A DNA stretch of 12,498 nt from Limnochordia bacterium (GTDB lineage: Bacteria; Bacillota; Limnochordia; Darwinibacteriales; B1SED10-159), in NCBI GenBank assembly GCA_007132255.1, contig SLOZ01000221.1, forward strand, positions 1 to 12,498, read 5' to 3'. Position 1 is the stretch's first letter; each line of letters begins with the position of its first letter. Made by a program: the position numbers and the translations under genes. Positions 1 through 7,988 of this stretch are shown here, piece after piece. A model generated the notes under the pieces. The model searched no databases and was not told the DNA's origin. It saw only the letters and a program-made list of their open reading frames with translations.

Positions 1-2
1 GT

Positions 3-15
3 GAGAAAAATTCTC
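3..15. promoter_or_regulatory. Small inverted repeat just downstream of the outward promoter
   Basis: GAGAA and TTCTC arms flank a central AAA. The repeat lies where the first transcribed bases from the 28-56 promoter would be. This is a common place for a repressor operator, but a 5-bp arm in an AT-rich stretch can arise by chance. The gene it would control is outside the window. Confidence 0.25.
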
Positions 16-27
16 TACCATAAGGTC

Positions 28-56
28 AATATAGCAGTGCTCCACATCAGTGTCAA
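28..56 (-). promoter_or_regulatory. Near-consensus sigma-70/sigma-A promoter pointing out of the window
   Basis: On the minus strand, TTGACA (51-56) is separated by exactly 17 bases from TATATT (28-33). The -35 is perfect and the -10 matches five of six bases. It lies just after the leu operon terminator, so it should start a new transcription unit whose first gene is beyond position 1. The start site would be near position 20-22. A short dyad (GGAAG/CTTCC, 74-85) sits upstream of the -35. Confidence 0.7.
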
Positions 57-91
57 TGTCGAGCCAAGGCCCGGGAAGACCTTCCTCTGGC

Positions 92-138
92 AAAAAAGAA
101 AAAACGCCGGCGCCTCGTCATACGGCACCAACGCCTTC
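92..138 (-). terminator. Intrinsic terminator of the ilv-leu operon
   Basis: Read on the minus strand, GGCGTTGGTGCC (135-124) can pair with GGCGCCGGCG (114-105) and the first bases of the T-run, around a nine-base loop (123-115). Several pairs are G-U wobbles. Right after the stem come six T, one C and six more T (104-92). This is the classic rho-independent form. It lies about 160 bases after the leuB stop and marks the operon end. Confidence 0.85.
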
Positions 139-205
139 TCATATGTTCAATGGACAGCTGCTTAAACAGCCGCCATCAGACTAGCTTGGTTTTCCCATTC
201 ATCGC

Positions 206-274
206 TCACGCGTCTTCACCATGGATCGATCTCGGCGATACTTTCATAGTTTCTCCTGAGCATCCTGTATCCAT
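206..274 (-). CDS. Possible 22-residue ORF between leuB and the terminator
   Basis: An ATG at 274 opens a 22-codon frame (MDTGCSGETMKVSPRSIHGEDA) that ends in TGA at 206. An internal ATG at 247 is preceded by AGGAG at five bases' spacing and would give a 13-residue peptide. The frame lies in the operon mRNA, between the leuB stop (297) and the terminator stem (138). I recognise no family and see no membrane segment or signal. The ribosome site before the second ATG is the only positive evidence, so it may be a chance frame in a 3' UTR. Confidence 0.15.
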   Translation of the reverse strand: MDTGCSGETMKVSPRSIHGEDA

Positions 275-296
275 CCCCAGGACAACCTACACCCGC

Positions 297-1370
297 CTAA
301 CCGAGAGCCTCGCGAATCAGTTCACCCATCCTCTTCGTTCCCACCAAGTTCATGCCCTCACTCATAATGTCGCCGGTGCGATAGCCTTGGTTCAGCACAT
401 CGGTGACAGCCTGCTCAATGGCAGCAGCCTCTGTTTCCAGATCGAAGCTGTGCCGCAGCATCATGGCCGCCGACAGAATGGTTGCAATGGGGTTCGCCTT
501 ATCCTGGCCAGCAATATCTGGCGCTGAACCATGGATGGGCTCATACATGCCCAGACTGCTCTTGCCGAGACTGGCCGACGGCAGCATCCCGATGGAGCCC
601 GTGATCATGCTGGCCTCATCGGAGAGGATGTCTCCGAACATGTTCGTCGTGACCATCACATCGAACTGCTGCGGATAGCGCACCAACTGCATGGCTGCAT
701 TGTCCACATACATGTGGGCTAATTCCACATCTGGATACTCCTTGGCCACGCTGATGACCACTTCACGCCAGAGGCGGGAGCTTTCGAGGACATTGGCCTT
801 ATCGACATTGGTCACATGGGATTTCCGTTTGCGGGCAATATCAAAGGCACTACGGGCAATCCGCTCCACTTCACCCACACCATAGGCTTCGGTGTCATAG
901 GCCTCTTCGCCATACTTGCCTTGACGGCGACCGCGATCACCGAAATACATACCGCCCGTGAGTTCCCGGACCACCATGACATCAATACCGTCAGCGGCAA
1001 TATCCGCCCGCAGCGGACAAGCTTGGCGCAGCGCTTCGTGCAGCACCGCGGGCCGCAGATTGGCGTACAGCTCCAACTCCCCGCGCAGGCCCAACAGCGC
1101 CCGTTCCGGGCGCTCACTGCCCGGCAGATGGTCCCACTGCCAGCCGCCCACAGCACCCAACAGTACAGAATCACTGGCCTTACAGCCGTCAACGGTTTCC
1201 TGCGGCAGCGGACCACCGGTGGCATCAATGGCTGCACCGCCGGCTAAGTATTCAGTGAACACAAATTCGTGGTTATACAGTGACCCGATGGTTTCTAGGA
1301 CCACCGTGGTCTGTTCGATCACTTCCGGGCCAATACCGTCACCTGGAAGGACTGCCAAGGATAGCTTCAT
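297..1370 (-). CDS. leuB: 3-isopropylmalate dehydrogenase
   Basis: LeuB oxidises and decarboxylates 3-isopropylmalate to 2-oxoisocaproate with NAD+ in the cytosol, and usually also handles 3-methylmalate from the citramalate route. The 357-residue protein has the family hallmarks: GDGIGPEV near residue 10, substrate arginines R96, R106 and R135, Y142, K191, and metal-binding D223, D247 and D251. GSAPDIAG at 281-288 carries the aspartate typical of NAD use. I chose the ATG at 1370 over the one at 1376 because AAGGAG (1380-1385) is nine bases from the first but only three from the second. The gene is last in the operon, 16 bases after leuD. Family assignment is secure. Confidence 0.97.
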   Translation of the reverse strand: MKLSLAVLPGDGIGPEVIEQTTVVLETIGSLYNHEFVFTEYLAGGAAIDATGGPLPQETVDGCKASDSVLLGAVGGWQWDHLPGSERPERALLGLRGELELYANLRPAVLHEALRQACPLRADIAADGIDVMVVRELTGGMYFGDRGRRQGKYGEEAYDTEAYGVGEVERIARSAFDIARKRKSHVTNVDKANVLESSRLWREVVISVAKEYPDVELAHMYVDNAAMQLVRYPQQFDVMVTTNMFGDILSDEASMITGSIGMLPSASLGKSSLGMYEPIHGSAPDIAGQDKANPIATILSAAMMLRHSFDLETEAAAIEQAVTDVLNQGYRTGDIMSEGMNLVGTKRMGELIREALG

Positions 1371-1386
1371 CCACATCCACTCCTTC

Positions 1387-1881
1387 TTATTGGGCTTTTT
1401 GCTCCCGGATATAGTTGATCAGGCCACCGGCCTTAATCAGCGCCTGCATAAACTCAGGAAATGGTTCTGCTTGGTATGTTTCGTTCTTCGTTACGTTGGT
1501 GATTACACCGGTATCAAAATCCACCTTCACCTCATCACCTGCAGCAATACCTACTGCAGCCTCAGGACATTCAAAGATGGGCAATCCAATGTTCAACGCA
1601 TTGCGGTAAAAAATACGAGCAAACGTACTCGCAATGACCACCGACACACCGGCTTTCTTGATCGCCAGGGGCGCATGCTCCCGGGATGATCCGCAGCCGA
1701 AGTTCTTGTCAGCGACAATGATGTCGCCGTCCTTGACCTTATGGATGAACTCGCTGTCGATATCCTCCATACAGTGCTTCGCCAGCTCCGCTGGATCGGA
1801 TGTGTTTAGATAGCGAGCGGGGATAATGACGTCGGTGTCCACATTGTTTCCGTACTTAAATACTGTTCCCTGTGCTTCCAT
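1387..1881 (-). CDS. leuD: 3-isopropylmalate dehydratase small subunit
   Basis: LeuD is the swivelling small subunit that pairs with LeuC to isomerise 2-isopropylmalate to 3-isopropylmalate. With CimA present, the pair probably also converts citramalate to 3-methylmalate. The 164-residue protein is the short LeuD type that accompanies a 420-residue LeuC. It shows NNVDTDVIIPARYL near residues 12-25 and the family motif FGCGSSREHAPLAIKKAG near 61-78, whose SSRE loop reaches the active site. A strong purine-rich ribosome site precedes the ATG, and the gap to the leuC stop is 15 bases. Stoichiometric expression with leuC is expected. Confidence 0.97.
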   Translation of the reverse strand: MEAQGTVFKYGNNVDTDVIIPARYLNTSDPAELAKHCMEDIDSEFIHKVKDGDIIVADKNFGCGSSREHAPLAIKKAGVSVVIASTFARIFYRNALNIGLPIFECPEAAVGIAAGDEVKVDFDTGVITNVTKNETYQAEPFPEFMQALIKAGGLINYIREQKAQ

Positions 1882-1896
1882 GTCGTTTCCCCTCCC

Positions 1897-3162
1897 CTAG
1901 TCTGCGATCTCTTCCGGATTACTGATCCTGCCTGTTATGGCCGAAGCTGCTGCCACGGCTGGGCTGGCCAGGTACACTTCCGACTCCGGATGTCCCATGC
2001 GACCAACGAAATTGCGGTTGGTCGTTGCCAACGCTCGTTCACCTTTAGCTAGAATACCCATGTGTCCGCCCAAACACGGCCCGCAGGTCGGGGTGCTGAA
2101 GGCGGCCCCGGCTTCCACCAACTGCTCAATCAGGCCTTCGCGCAGCGCCTGCAGGTAGATTTTCTGCGTAGCTGGGAAGATAATGCAGCGGATGCCTTTG
2201 GCGACTTTTTTGCCGTTGAGAATCTTGGCAGCCACCCGAATATCTTCGATGCGGCCGTTAGTGCAAGAGCCGATGACCACCTGATCCAGCTTCACATCGC
2301 CCACTTCATCGATGGTCCGGGTGTTATCCGGCAGATGCGGAAAGGCCACGGTGGGGCGAATCGTGCTCAAGTCAATTTGGTAGACAGCATCGTATTCGGC
2401 ATCCGGATCCGCCTTATAGACGGTGTAATCGCGGCAGGAATGCTCCTTCACATAGTCCAGGACCACTTCATCCACCGGGAAGATGCCATTCTTACCCCCA
2501 GCTTCTATGGCCATATTAGCCATGGTGAACCGATCATCAATGGAAAGATTCGCCAAGCCCTCACCGACAAACTCCATCGAACGATACAGAGCACCATCCA
2601 CACCGATCATACCAATGATGTGCAGAATAACGTCTTTACCGCTGATCCAAGGACCTGGCTTGCCAGTGAGCTCAAACTTAAGAGCGGAAGGCACTTTGAA
2701 CCAACTCTCACCGGTGGCCATACCTGCTGCCATATCCGTACTGCCAACACCGGTGGAGAAGGCTCCTAGAGCTCCATATGTGCAGGTATGACTGTCAGCC
2801 CCGATCACCACGTCTCCGGGCACCACCAGTCCCTTTTCGGGGATCAAAGCATGCTCAATGCCCATTTCGCCAATCTCAAAGTAGTTGGTGATCTCCTTGG
2901 CGTGGGCAAACTCCCGGATCAACTTGCACTGCTCGGCTGCCTTGATGTCTTTATTGGGTGTAAAATGATCGGGAACAAGAGCCACTTTGTTCTTGTCAAA
3001 AACCTCGTCGATCCCAATTTTGTTAAACTCCGTGATGGCCACTGGGGCAGTAATATCGTTGCCCAGCACCAAATCCAGCTTAGACATGATCAGCTGGCCC
3101 GCCTTAACTTCCGGCAGACCAGCATGGTGAGCTAGAATCTTCTGCGTCATGGTCATTCCCAT
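1897..3162 (-). CDS. leuC: 3-isopropylmalate dehydratase large subunit
   Basis: LeuC is the aconitase-family large subunit that carries a [4Fe-4S] cluster and acts with LeuD. The three cluster cysteines are visible as C300 in VIGSCTNG and C360 and C363 in TPTCGPCLGG. GADSHTCTYGALGAFSTGVGS near 121-141 is another family signature. At 421 residues it belongs to the shorter LeuC/HacA type common in Clostridia, archaea and thermophiles, not the roughly 465-residue proteobacterial type. The ATG at 3162 is supported by GGGAGG eight bases upstream; that site overlaps the cimA stop codon (TAGGGAGG). The preceding gap is 13 bases. Confidence 0.97.
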   Translation of the reverse strand: MGMTMTQKILAHHAGLPEVKAGQLIMSKLDLVLGNDITAPVAITEFNKIGIDEVFDKNKVALVPDHFTPNKDIKAAEQCKLIREFAHAKEITNYFEIGEMGIEHALIPEKGLVVPGDVVIGADSHTCTYGALGAFSTGVGSTDMAAGMATGESWFKVPSALKFELTGKPGPWISGKDVILHIIGMIGVDGALYRSMEFVGEGLANLSIDDRFTMANMAIEAGGKNGIFPVDEVVLDYVKEHSCRDYTVYKADPDAEYDAVYQIDLSTIRPTVAFPHLPDNTRTIDEVGDVKLDQVVIGSCTNGRIEDIRVAAKILNGKKVAKGIRCIIFPATQKIYLQALREGLIEQLVEAGAAFSTPTCGPCLGGHMGILAKGERALATTNRNFVGRMGHPESEVYLASPAVAAASAITGRISNPEEIAD

Positions 3163-3175
3163 GGACGATGCCTCC

Positions 3176-4795
3176 CTACATGAATGCTCGCATTTTCTTT
3201 TCCAGTTCCTTCAGCAGCTTGTGTTCCATAGAATCCACCAAGGCGATCCAACTGGCTTCAATGATATCATTGGATACACCCACAGTGGTCCAGGAATCCT
3301 CACCGTCCGTGGATTCGATAAGAACCCTAACCCGACTGGCCGTGGCTGACCGGGTTTCCAGAACACGTACTTTGTAATCTGTCAGATGCACCTGCCGCAG
3401 TTCTGGGTAGAAAACTTCCAACGCCTTGCGCAGCGCCTTATCTAAAGCATGCACGGGGCCGTCACCGTCAGCCGCTGTGATTTCCTCTTTACCATCCACA
3501 GCCAACTTGATCATCGCCGTAGAACTGTCGCCGTTCTTGCGCGGTTGTTCGCCAATGATCTTGAAGTGGATGAGCTCAAAGAAGGGCTTGTATTTGCCCA
3601 AATGCTTGTGAACCAAGAGTTTGAAACTGCTTTCGGCCCCTTCAAACTGGTAGCCCAAGTGCTCTAGTTCCTTCAGCTTCTGGATAATGCTCTCGGTCTC
3701 CGGAGAATCTTTGGTGACCGACGGAATCACCCGCTGAATTTTGCTGAGAATCGTCGCCCGCCCCGAAACCTCGGACATCAAGAAACGCCGTTCGTTACCG
3801 ACCACGGATGGATCCACATGTTCAAAGGAGCTCGACGCCTTATTAACTCCATCAATATGCATACCACCCTTATGGGCGAAGGCACTCTTGCCCACATAGG
3901 GATCGCGATCGTTAAGCTTAATGTTGGCGATCTCTGCCGCATAGGCCGCAGTGGGTGCCAGTTCTGCCATCTTCTCCGGCAGAATGCACTGGTAGCCAAG
4001 CTTCACTTGTAGGTTGGGGATAATGGTGCACAGATTAGCGTTGCCGCAGCGCTCACCTAGGCCGTTTAAGGTTCCCTGGACATGCACCGCACCGGCTTCC
4101 ACGGCTACGATGGTATTAGCCACCGCCATGCCGCCATCATTGTGGCAGTGAATGCCCACATCGATATTGTACTTCTTAGCAAAGGTGCCCACCACTAACT
4201 TCGTGGCGTCGGCAATCTCATCCGGAAAGGCGCCACCATTGGTGTCGCAGAGGCAGAGCACCGTGGCCCCACCTTCCACAGCCGCTTCCAAGGTCTTCAA
4301 AGCGTACTCCGGGTTATTCTTATAGCCGTCGAAGTAATGCTCAGCGTCGAAAATTACTTCTTTGCCTCGTTCCTTAAAAAACGCCAGAGTATCCCGGATC
4401 ATGGCTAAGTTTTCATCCAACGTCGTTTTAATGACCTCGGTCACGTGAAAATCCCAACTCTTGCCAAAGATGGCCACAGCTGGCGTGTTGGCCTGCAGCA
4501 GTGACGCCACATTCTTATCGTCTTCGGCTTTGATACCGCGCCGCCTTGTACTGCCAAAGCCGGTTAGCTTGGCATGCTTGAGCTGAATATGCGCCACCTG
4601 TTGGAAGAAATCCAAATCCTTGGGGTTTGACCCTGGGTTGCCGGCCTCGATGTAACGAATGCCCATAGCATCTAAAGCTTCGACGATTTTTAGTTTGTCC
4701 GGCACAGAAAACGAGATGCCTTCCGCTTGAGCACCATCACGCAGCGTCGAATCAAAGAGAGCCAGTGTGCGATCGGTCTTGCCGTTGGCGGTCAT
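3176..4795 (-). CDS. cimA: Citramalate synthase (LeuA-like DRE-TIM family)
   Basis: CimA condenses pyruvate and acetyl-CoA to (R)-citramalate, the first step of threonine-independent isoleucine synthesis. The 539-residue protein begins with the DRE-TIM barrel: DSTLRDGAQ at 15-23 holds catalytic R19 and D20, HCHNDGG at 216-222 supplies metal-ligand histidines, and GLGERCGN lies at 245-252. A C-terminal regulatory domain follows, roughly 400-530. The DSTLRDGAQAEGISFS start and IRYIEAGNPGSNPKD segment fit the long CimA family and differ from the LeuA next door. The ATG overlaps the leuA stop as TAATG, with GAGGAGG inside leuA as ribosome site, so translation is probably coupled. Pyruvate use is inferred from family, not proven. 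Confidence 0.9.
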   Translation of the reverse strand: MTANGKTDRTLALFDSTLRDGAQAEGISFSVPDKLKIVEALDAMGIRYIEAGNPGSNPKDLDFFQQVAHIQLKHAKLTGFGSTRRRGIKAEDDKNVASLLQANTPAVAIFGKSWDFHVTEVIKTTLDENLAMIRDTLAFFKERGKEVIFDAEHYFDGYKNNPEYALKTLEAAVEGGATVLCLCDTNGGAFPDEIADATKLVVGTFAKKYNIDVGIHCHNDGGMAVANTIVAVEAGAVHVQGTLNGLGERCGNANLCTIIPNLQVKLGYQCILPEKMAELAPTAAYAAEIANIKLNDRDPYVGKSAFAHKGGMHIDGVNKASSSFEHVDPSVVGNERRFLMSEVSGRATILSKIQRVIPSVTKDSPETESIIQKLKELEHLGYQFEGAESSFKLLVHKHLGKYKPFFELIHFKIIGEQPRKNGDSSTAMIKLAVDGKEEITAADGDGPVHALDKALRKALEVFYPELRQVHLTDYKVRVLETRSATASRVRVLIESTDGEDSWTTVGVSNDIIEASWIALVDSMEHKLLKELEKKMRAFM

Positions 4796-6339
4796 TACAC
4801 TTCGGCCTCCTCTGGCTGTTCCTGCTGTTTCCTAACTTGGTCATAGAGCTTATTAATGGCATTGAGATAAGCCTTGGCACTGGCTTCCACCACATCAGTA
4901 CTCAAACCGCGTCCGCTGTAGGTTGTTTGGTCCCGTTCAATCTTTACCCGCACGTCACCCTGGGCGTCTTTGCCTTCAGTGACCGAATGCAGCCGGTAAC
5001 TTTCCAAAGCAAACTCCATGCCGACGATCTTGTCAATGGCCTTGAACACAGCATCCACGGGTCCATCGCCTGTGGCCACTTCTTCGCGGTCCACCCCAAG
5101 ATGGGATAACTTCACAGCAGCGGTGGAGGTAATGACGTTACCGCTGTTGATGACGAAACGCTGCAGCGTATACGTTTCGGGAATGGCGGCTGCCTTGTGC
5201 TGCACCAAGGCTTCGATATCTTCATCAGCCACCACTTTTTTCTTGTCGGCTAACAGTTTGAACTGTTCAAAGGCTGCATCCAGTTTGTCACGGGTTAGAG
5301 CGTAGCCTAAGGTGACCAATCTGTCTTCAAAGGCATGGCGACCGGAATGCTTACCCAACACCATCTTGTTCTCTGCTAAACCAATGGACGCCGGCGTCAT
5401 GATTTCGTAGGTCTGCTTGTTGGCCATGACCCCATGCTGGTGGATGCCTGCTTCATGGGCAAAGGCATTGGCACCAACAATGGCCTTGTTAGGCTGTACT
5501 TCCGAACCGGTCAGTGTAGCCACTAAGCGACTGGTGCGGTAGATTTGCGTGGTATCGATGCGGTTTTCCACCTGGTAGAGATCCTGGCGAGTGCGCAGTG
5601 CCATGACGATCTCTTCCAGGGCAGCGTTACCGGCCCGTTCGCCGATGCCATTAATGGTACATTCGACCTGGACCACGCCGGCCCGGATCGCTGCGAGGGT
5701 GTTAGCTACACCCAAGCCCAGATCATTATGGCAGTGCACTGCCAACTCCGCTTTATCGATGTTGGGCACATTGTTACGGATACCTTGGATCAATGCTTCC
5801 ATTTCCAGAGGGGTTGTGTAACCCACTGTGTCTGGTACATTGACTACCGTGGCGCCGGCAGCAATGGTTGCCTCAAAGATCCGATAAAGAAACTCCGGGT
5901 TACTGCGGGTTGCATCCTCCGCCGAGAATTCCACATCGGAGCAGTACTTCTTAGCATACTTCACCATTTCTACGGCCTGTTCTAGCACCTGATCCGGAGC
6001 TTTCCGCAGCTTGTGTTCCATGTGAATGGGCGAAGTTGCGATAAACGTGTGAATCCTGGGTGCATTGGCTTTGGCCACCGACTCCCAGGCAGCATCAATG
6101 TCTTTGGGCAGCGCCCGCGCCAAACTGGCAATGACCACATCTTTCACAGCAGCACATACCGCCTGAATGGCAGCCAAGTCTCCCGGTGAAGCGATAGCAA
6201 AGCCCGCCTCCATGACGTCCACCCGCAGCCGTTCTAGCTGTTTGGCAACTTCCACCTTTTCATTCAAATTCATACTACAGCCCGGTGATTGCTCTCCGTC
6301 CCGAAGAGTTGTGTCAAACACCTTAACTTGAGCAGCCAT
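4795..6339 (-). CDS. leuA: 2-isopropylmalate synthase
   Basis: LeuA condenses 2-oxoisovalerate with acetyl-CoA, the committed step to leucine, and is normally inhibited by leucine through its C-terminal domain. The 514-residue protein has DTTLRDGEQSPG at 9-20 with R13 and D14, VHCHNDLGLG at 201-210 with the metal-ligand histidines H202 and H204, and GIGERAGNA at 231-239. EAGIHQHGV near 296-304 follows. The LeuA dimer regulatory domain covers roughly residues 385-500. The last 15 residues are charged and glutamine-rich. A strong ribosome site (GGGAGGGGG) precedes the ATG, 21 bases after ilvC. Length and motifs fit the standard bacterial enzyme. Confidence 0.97.
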   Translation of the reverse strand: MAAQVKVFDTTLRDGEQSPGCSMNLNEKVEVAKQLERLRVDVMEAGFAIASPGDLAAIQAVCAAVKDVVIASLARALPKDIDAAWESVAKANAPRIHTFIATSPIHMEHKLRKAPDQVLEQAVEMVKYAKKYCSDVEFSAEDATRSNPEFLYRIFEATIAAGATVVNVPDTVGYTTPLEMEALIQGIRNNVPNIDKAELAVHCHNDLGLGVANTLAAIRAGVVQVECTINGIGERAGNAALEEIVMALRTRQDLYQVENRIDTTQIYRTSRLVATLTGSEVQPNKAIVGANAFAHEAGIHQHGVMANKQTYEIMTPASIGLAENKMVLGKHSGRHAFEDRLVTLGYALTRDKLDAAFEQFKLLADKKKVVADEDIEALVQHKAAAIPETYTLQRFVINSGNVITSTAAVKLSHLGVDREEVATGDGPVDAVFKAIDKIVGMEFALESYRLHSVTEGKDAQGDVRVKIERDQTTYSGRGLSTDVVEASAKAYLNAINKLYDQVRKQQEQPEEAEV

Positions 6340-6360
6340 TCGAATCCCCCTCCCAAACGG

Positions 6361-7353
6361 TTACTTTTTCGCCCAGCTCATCATTTTGCGCAGTTCCGCA
6401 CCAACCTGTTCAATTTGGTGATCCTGTTCTAGGACACGTTTGCTGTTGAAGCTGGGGCGATTTGCTTGGTTTTCCAAAATCCAGTTCTTGGCAAAGGTGC
6501 CGTCTTGAATCTCCTTCAGCACTTGCCGCATTTCGTTTTTGGTGTTCTCATTGACAATCCGAGGGCCCACTTCATAATCGCCATATTCCGCTGTGTCACT
6601 GATGGAGTAGCGCATATAGTTGAGCCCGCCTTCGTTCATCAGATCAACGATCAACTTCAGCTCATGCAGGCACTCGAAGTACGCACTTTCCGGCTGATAA
6701 CCAGCCTCGACCAATACTTCAAATCCCGCCTTCACCAAAGCGCTGACGCCGCCACAGAGCACGGTTTGCTCACCGAAGAGGTCCGTCTCGGTTTCTTCTT
6801 TGAATGTCGTTTCCAAAATACCTGCGCGAGCACCGCCGATACCGGCCGCATAGGCCAGCGCGATCTCCTTGGCGTCTTCGGTAGCGTTTTGATAGATGGC
6901 AATGAGGCAGGGTACACCGCGGCCCTCTTGATATTGACTGCGTACTGTGTGCCCTGGACCCTTCGGTGCGACCATGAACACATTGACATCTTCCGGCGGC
7001 TGGATTTGCCCGAAGTGGATGTTGAATCCGTGAGCAAAGACCAGCGACTTACCGGCTGTGAGGTTCGGTGCAATAGACTCATGATAGAGCTTGGCCTGCT
7101 TTTCATCATTGATCAAGATCATGACGATATCCGCAGCTTTCGCAGCATCCGCAGCCACAGCCACTTTCAGACCAGCCTCTTCGGCCACGTTCCATGACTT
7201 ACTGCCTTCATACAAACCTACGATGACGTCCACACCGGATTCGTGCAGGTTTAAAGCGTGGGCGTGTCCTTGGCTTCCGTAGCCGATAATCGCCACGGTC
7301 TTGCCGCTCAGCAAACTTAGATCACAGTCTTTTTCATAATACATCTTGGCCAT
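6361..7353 (-). CDS. ilvC: Ketol-acid reductoisomerase, class I, with atypical cofactor loop
   Basis: IlvC isomerises and reduces acetolactate and acetohydroxybutyrate to the dihydroxyacids. The 330-residue class I protein has an N-terminal Rossmann domain with GYGSQGHAHA at 24-33 and a knotted C-terminal domain. Catalytic H108 and the magnesium ligands D191, E195, E227 and E231 are all in place. The loop after strand beta-2 reads GLYEGSKSW (46-54): residue 48, usually an arginine that contacts the NADPH phosphate, is tyrosine, and 49 is glutamate. Cofactor preference may therefore be changed. I chose the ATG at 7353 (MAKMYYEKD) because GGAGG lies ten bases upstream and the length fits; an in-frame upstream ATG at 7407 has no such support. 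Confidence 0.96.
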   Translation of the reverse strand: MAKMYYEKDCDLSLLSGKTVAIIGYGSQGHAHALNLHESGVDVIVGLYEGSKSWNVAEEAGLKVAVAADAAKAADIVMILINDEKQAKLYHESIAPNLTAGKSLVFAHGFNIHFGQIQPPEDVNVFMVAPKGPGHTVRSQYQEGRGVPCLIAIYQNATEDAKEIALAYAAGIGGARAGILETTFKEETETDLFGEQTVLCGGVSALVKAGFEVLVEAGYQPESAYFECLHELKLIVDLMNEGGLNYMRYSISDTAEYGDYEVGPRIVNENTKNEMRQVLKEIQDGTFAKNWILENQANRPSFNSKRVLEQDHQIEQVGAELRKMMSWAKK

Positions 7354-7384
7354 ATTATCTCTTCCTCCCATGTATGAAACGTAT

Positions 7385-7403
7385 AAAACGCCTACTGCGT
7401 TTT
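7385..7403 (-). other. Intercistronic hairpin between ilvN and ilvC
   Basis: AAAACGC and GCGTTTT form a perfect 7-bp stem around a five-base loop, in the 77-base gap between the ilvN stop and the ilvC start. Only four T end the 3' arm, so it is at best a weak terminator. It may instead be an RNA stability or processing element that sets ilvC expression apart from ilvBN. Confidence 0.4.
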
Positions 7404-7430
7404 CCATTTGCTTACTGCGTGTCTTCGTAC

Positions 7431-7943
7431 TCAGTCGTCCAAGCTGATATCTTCATCCCCCCGCTGCAGAGCGGTCAAACCGGTACGGACCAACTCCCGA
7501 ATGCCATAAGGTTCCATGAGATCCACAAAGGCCTGAATCTTGGGCTGATCCCCGGTAAGTTCCACGGTGACAGAATTCGGAGCTACGTCGATGATGCGAG
7601 CCCGGAAAATATCAACAATGCCGGAAATTGATGCTCGGCTCTCCGGATCAGCCTTCACCTTCACCAACACCAGCTCGCGATATACCGAGCTTTCAGCGGG
7701 CAGGAATACCACTTTGATGACATCGATCAGCTTGTCCAGCTGCTTCTTGATCTGTTCAATAATTGCATCATCGCCGCGGGCTACGATGGTCATGCGGGAA
7801 ATATCCGGTTCCCGGGTTTCTCCCACAGAAAGACTGTCAATGCTGTAGCCGCGGCGAGCGAATAGACCGGCCACTCTCGTTAGAACGCCGGGTTGGTTCT
7901 CCACCAAAACCGAGATCACATGGCGCTTGCCTTCTCCACTCAT
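7431..7943 (-). CDS. ilvN: Acetolactate synthase small (regulatory) subunit
   Basis: This subunit binds IlvB, raises its activity and confers valine feedback inhibition. The 170-residue protein has an N-terminal ACT domain (about 7-80) with VLVENQPGVLTRVAGLFARRGYSIDSL, the valine-binding face of the family, then the C-terminal ALS small-subunit domain (about 88-160). I chose the ATG at 7943 because AGGAG (7952-7956) is eight bases upstream; the in-frame GTG at 7952 overlaps that site and cannot use it. The gene is 45 bases after ilvB. The symbol could equally be ilvH, since naming varies between species. Confidence 0.96.
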   Translation of the reverse strand: MSGEGKRHVISVLVENQPGVLTRVAGLFARRGYSIDSLSVGETREPDISRMTIVARGDDAIIEQIKKQLDKLIDVIKVVFLPAESSVYRELVLVKVKADPESRASISGIVDIFRARIIDVAPNSVTVELTGDQPKIQAFVDLMEPYGIRELVRTGLTALQRGDEDISLDD

Positions 7944-7988
7944 CCGTTTCACTCCTCTTCGTCACATTTTCTCCAGGGTTACCAGCGG

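Noticed and set aside
958..1689. 243-codon plus-strand ORF antisense to leuB and leuD
   Set aside because: It crosses two well-supported genes and their junction, has an arginine/serine-rich composition typical of a shadow frame, and resembles no family. Similar frames at 2062-2769, 6466-7197 and 9066-9707 were dropped for the same reason.
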